Assembly (NCBI GenBank): GCA_046351135.1
Contig: JAXLZA010000001.1
Span: forward strand, 124,001-188,000
DNA from: UBA4427 sp046351135
GTDB taxonomy: Bacteria > Myxococcota_A > UBA9160 > UBA4427
Direction: 5' to 3'
DNA: 64,000 nt
The position numbers and the translations under genes are program-made. Shown here in pieces: positions 60,813 to 64,000 of this stretch (positions within the stretch are counted from its first letter, which is position 1; each line of letters starts with the position of its first letter). The notes beneath the pieces are model-generated. The model ran no database searches and was not told the origin of the DNA. It saw only the letters and a list, made by a program, of their open reading frames with translations.

Positions 60813-63800
60813 TCAGACCTTCGTTCGGGCGATCCGTCGCCGCCGGAGGAGCGCGCCGCCCGTCGCAAGCAGTCCCGCGACCAGCAGGAGCTGGACCGGC
60901 GGGATCGCCGTCGGCACCGCCGGCGCACAGGCCTGCGGGTTCGGCACGCAGGCATTGCCGTTCTGCGGATCGCTCTGGTCGGGCACGCCGTCGCCGTCGG
61001 CGTCGGCGATCGACGACTCCTGGTAGTTCGGGATGCCGTCGCCGTCGCTGTCGGCGGTCGCGCCCTCCTGGAAGTCCGTCTGGCCGTCGCCGTCGGTGTC
61101 CTGGGCGCAGGCCGCGACGAAGGCCGTCGGGATGCAGGGGGTCGTCGGGGCCGGGTCGTTCAGGTTGACGGTGCCGTCGTTGTCGTCGTCGAAGAGCGGG
61201 GCGACGTCCGCCGACTCGGCCTCGCGCAGGAAGGTCGCGAGCTGCGTCTTCGTCGTCGACGACAGGCCTGCGAAGGCGGAGTGGGCCGCGATCGCCGCCT
61301 CGAGGGTCGTGGCCGAGCCGTCGTGGAGATGGGGCGGGCTCGCCCAGACGCCGAGCAGGCCGGGCGTGTCGAAGCCGTCGAGCGGGGCGCCGAGGCGCTG
61401 GCCGCTGGCGGCGTCGATCGTGCCCACGTCGTGGCGGAGCGTCGTCGGGGAGTCGGTGAGCTTCGCGACGGAGTGGCAGCCGAGACAGCCGTTCGAGACG
61501 AAGGCCGCGCGTCCGAGCACCGCCGTCGCGCTCATCGCCCCCGCGCTCGGGCGGAACGGGCTCAGGGGCTCGCTCGTCAGCGATCCGACGTAGGCGGCGA
61601 GGGCGTCGAGGTCGGCGGAGAGGCCGGCCTTGGGCGTGCCGAGCGGGTTCTGGGTCGCGGTGAACTGGGGATTGGTCAGGAAGCCGGTGCCCGAGTTGAG
61701 AGCGCGGATCTGGCCCTCGAAGTCCTGGATCTCGTCGAAGTTCCCGGTCCAGTGGGGCCGGCCGTGGCCCGTGCCCTTGCCGCGCAGGTCGATCGTGTTG
61801 CGCACGCCCTCGCCGAAGCTGCCGAGATCCCAGACGCGCCCGTCGGAATCGCCCTCGTTGTGGCACGTGGCGCAGCTCATGTAGTTGTCGAGGGAGAGGC
61901 GGTCGTCCTGGGCGTCGTAGAAGAACTGCTTGCCCTTGAGGAGGGTCGGCGAGAGCGTCTCGGTCGCCACCGTCGGGATCGACGACAGGAGGTTCGTCGC
62001 GGGCAGGTTCGTCTGCAGCATCTGGGTCAGGTCGAAGCGCGAGATCGACCGGTCCATGAAGTTGTGGACGTAGGCCGTCGAGCCGCTGGTCGAGAGCGCG
62101 ACGCTCTGGGGCGCGCGTCCGGTGGGCAGGCGCATGAGCTGGAAGCCGCTCTGGAGGTCGTAGACGGCGAGCTCGCGGCTGGTCTCGAGGGTCACGAGCA
62201 GGTAGCGATCGTCACCGGTCAGCGCGGCCCCGGTGGCGAGGCTCGCGTTGTCGTGGTCCACGCGGAAGGTCGCGTCCTCGCTGTTGGTCGCGAGCAGGAT
62301 GCGCGAGGTGTTGGCCCGGACGGTCGAATCGAAGGTCATGCCGGGGAGGCCGCGCAGGGCGCCGCCGCGGACGTTGTCCTTCTTGGTCGGCACGTAGGCG
62401 GCGCTCCCGCCGAAGCTGACGACCGCGGGGCCGAGATAGTTCGGCAGCCCGGGGCCCTGGACCTCGGAAGGCGCGCGCGTGTCGAAGGGCAGGGTCACCG
62501 TCGACGCCAGCGTCATCGTCGCGGGCGCCACGACGAAGACCTGGCCTCCGCCCGACGCGATGCTCACCGTCGTCGTGCTCTCGCCCACGAGCGGCGGCGT
62601 GATGAAGTTGCTGACGAGCAGCTTCGCGTCGTCGTTGCTGATCGAGAGGTGTCGCGGGCGACCCGAGAGCGCGAGGCTCGCGACGAGCGCGTCGGTCGAC
62701 GCGGTGCGCTTCTGGAGCGACGCCGTCGCTTCGAGCACCAGGTAGTAGGTCGCGCCGTCGTTGCTGAAGACGAGGCCGTGGGGCTCGGAGCCCCGGGGCA
62801 GGCTGACGGTGTGGTCGATCGCGAAGGTCGACGCATTGATCACCGAGATCGAGGCGCTGCCCTTGTTGACGACGTAGATCCTCGGCTGGCCGGGGCGGCG
62901 GGCGATCGACCAGGGGCGATCGCCGACCGGGATCTCGGCGAGGACGGTGCCGGCGGCGGACGAGACGGTGACCGTGTCGTTGTCGGGGTTGACGTTCCAG
63001 ATGCGATCGGCCCCACTGCTGGCCTCGACCAGCAGCGTCGTCGAGTGGCGCGGCTCGGCGGGGAGCGGCGTGATCGTCGCCAGGGTCGTGATCGGGATCG
63101 AGGGCGTCGTCGCGCCGCGCGCCGTCGGGGTCGCGTAGTCGGCGTTCGTCTTGTCGTCGAGGATGTCCCAGGTCACCCCGTCGAGGGAGGCTTCGAGGCT
63201 GAAGCGGATCGGGTCGCGCTCGCTGGCGTCGTTCGCGGTCGTGATCGTGTAGGCGTCGATCACGACGTTCGAGCCCATGTCGTAGACCAGGAAGCCCTTG
63301 TTGTAGTCGCGCCACTTGGTCGAGACCGTCGCGTCGTCGGCCTGGGCAGGACCCTGGCCGCTCGGATTGTTGCCGCCGGGGTTGGTGACGACGAGGGCCC
63401 GCTTGCGGACGCCGCTCTTGAAGAGGGCGAGCTCGGCGACCTGGACGCTGTCCGCGGTCGCGTCGACCCGCAGCTTCGTCGGGCGGAAGCGGTAGTAGCG
63501 ATAGCCGGGATCCGGCTTGGGGATCAGGCGCGCGCTCGCCCAGTCGCCGAGGTCGCCGTGGGCGGTGGGGGTGCAGGTCGAGCTGGTCCGGTAGACCTTC
63601 AGCGTCATCGAATTGGCGTTGCCGACCGGGATGTCGATCGAGCCGGTCGCGGTCGTGTCGCCGAAGAGGCCGCTCGTGTAGTTGACGACGCCGTCGAGGA
63701 CGACCTCGAACTGGACCTTGCCGCAGAGCCCGTCGCGGCTGTCGTCGAGGCCGACGAAGGAGCGGAAGCGGTCGTATTTCTGACCGAGGCTGACCGTGAG

Positions 63801-64000
63801 CTCGGAGTAGGCCGCGACCCCGACGCCCTTGGGATAGGTCACGCCGCCGAGGCGGATCGGCGGGCCATCGCCCGCGGCCGAGCCGCCGTTCGCCTGGTCC
63901 CGCTCGATCGGCCCGAGATCGTTGGTCGGCGTCGTCCAGGGCAGGTCCGAGACGTAGACGGCGGTCGGCTCCGGCACCGACTGGACGTCGCGGATGACCT
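60813..64000 (-). CDS. Multidomain secreted di-heme cytochrome with YVTN propeller, 5' end outside window
   Basis: At least 1061 residues, and the frame is still open at the window end, so the start and any signal peptide are missing. From the N-terminus: an NPCBM-like domain (YPKGVGVAAYSELTVSLG...), a discoidin-like stretch, a YVTN/YNCE beta-propeller (IPVGDRPWSIARRPGQPRIYVVNKGSASISVIN), and a cytochrome c peroxidase-like region with heme motifs CATCH (61860-61874) and CLGCH (61473-61487). Then come thrombospondin type 3 repeats (DTDGDGQTDFQEG, DSDGDGIPNYQES, DADGDGVPDQSDP) and a tail VPTAIPP-hydrophobic-RRRR like exosortase-type sorting signals. It is probably surface-bound or periplasmic and redox-active; the substrate is unknown. 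It precedes the CaiB-like gene on the same strand. Confidence 0.85.
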   Translation of the reverse strand, partial: VIRDVQSVPEPTAVYVSDLPWTTPTNDLGPIERDQANGGSAAGDGPPIRLGGVTYPKGVGVAAYSELTVSLGQKYDRFRSFVGLDDSRDGLCGKVQFEVVLDGVVNYTSGLFGDTTATGSIDIPVGNANSMTLKVYRTSSTCTPTAHGDLGDWASARLIPKPDPGYRYYRFRPTKLRVDATADSVQVAELALFKSGVRKRALVVTNPGGNNPSGQGPAQADDATVSTKWRDYNKGFLVYDMGSNVVIDAYTITTANDASERDPIRFSLEASLDGVTWDILDDKTNADYATPTARGATTPSIPITTLATITPLPAEPRHSTTLLVEASSGADRIWNVNPDNDTVTVSSAAGTVLAEIPVGDRPWSIARRPGQPRIYVVNKGSASISVINASTFAIDHTVSLPRGSEPHGLVFSNDGATYYLVLEATASLQKRTASTDALVASLALSGRPRHLSISNDDAKLLVSNFITPPLVGESTTTVSIASGGGQVFVVAPATMTLASTVTLPFDTRAPSEVQGPGLPNYLGPAVVSFGGSAAYVPTKKDNVRGGALRGLPGMTFDSTVRANTSRILLATNSEDATFRVDHDNASLATGAALTGDDRYLLVTLETSRELAVYDLQSGFQLMRLPTGRAPQSVALSTSGSTAYVHNFMDRSISRFDLTQMLQTNLPATNLLSSIPTVATETLSPTLLKGKQFFYDAQDDRLSLDNYMSCATCHNEGDSDGRVWDLGSFGEGVRNTIDLRGKGTGHGRPHWTGNFDEIQDFEGQIRALNSGTGFLTNPQFTATQNPLGTPKAGLSADLDALAAYVGSLTSEPLSPFRPSAGAMSATAVLGRAAFVSNGCLGCHSVAKLTDSPTTLRHDVGTIDAASGQRLGAPLDGFDTPGLLGVWASPPHLHDGSATTLEAAIAAHSAFAGLSSTTKTQLATFLREAESADVAPLFDDDNDGTVNLNDPAPTTPCIPTAFVAACAQDTDGDGQTDFQEGATADSDGDGIPNYQESSIADADGDGVPDQSDPQNGNACVPNPQACAPAVPTAIPPVQLLLVAGLLATGGALLRRRRIARTKV

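Overview
The window is about 70 % G+C by eye, densely coded, and carries six tRNAs but no rRNA, integrase, insertion sequence or CRISPR array. The gene content points to a Gram-negative chromosome: MurJ, a SecA with a C-terminal SEC-C zinc tail, RseP and a PEP-CTERM surface protein. The order tig-clpP-clpX-lon, the run rpsB-tsf-pyrH-frr-uppS-dxr-rseP, and a lipid/CoA gene set (SCP2-like, CaiB, MatB-like, Rieske KshA-like) fit an aerobic, uncultured 'deltaproteobacterial' lineage such as Myxococcota, Binatota or Desulfobacterota. That placement is inference; no rRNA gene is present to settle it.

Bases 1-11823 hold an amidase-rph-rdgB operon, a PilZ protein, a histidine phosphatase and a VanZ protein. 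They are followed by a tight four-gene run: an ATP-grasp amino-acid ligase, a KamA-type radical SAM aminomutase, a MurJ-type flippase and a fused 5-oxoprolinase. This run is the best candidate in the window for an undescribed pathway. Bases 11824-19331 hold tRNA-Lys, tRNA-Leu, the protein quality-control cluster tig-clpP-clpX-lon (with a 15-bp tandem repeat before lon), tRNA-Val, a double SCP2-like protein and tRNA-Asp. Bases 19332-30293 hold a MatB-like acyl-CoA synthetase, rarA facing recN, an FHA protein, an M23 peptidase, secA and argJ.

Bases 30294-47100 are core metabolism and translation: the rpsB...rseP run (without the usual cdsA), a strong 25-bp inverted repeat, tsaB, ilvC-pssA-leuA-leuB, an aspartate-semialdehyde dehydrogenase homologue that has lost its catalytic residues (Usg-like), truA, and rplM-rpsI with a clear promoter and terminator. 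Bases 47100-49956 hold a NUDIX hydrolase with a promoter and a possible coupled leader ORF, pyrG, tRNA-Val and tRNA-Arg.

From 50000 on the window turns accessory. It has an exported PEP-CTERM protein of unknown function, then a catabolic-looking set (VOC, PPOX/FMN, LLM flavin enzyme, CBS protein, Rieske oxygenase, amidohydrolase, DMT exporter, second VOC, NTF2-like, CaiB/BaiF CoA-transferase). The window ends inside a very large secreted protein that joins NPCBM/discoidin domains, a YVTN beta-propeller, a di-heme cytochrome c peroxidase-like region, thrombospondin type 3 calcium repeats and a C-terminal sorting tail.
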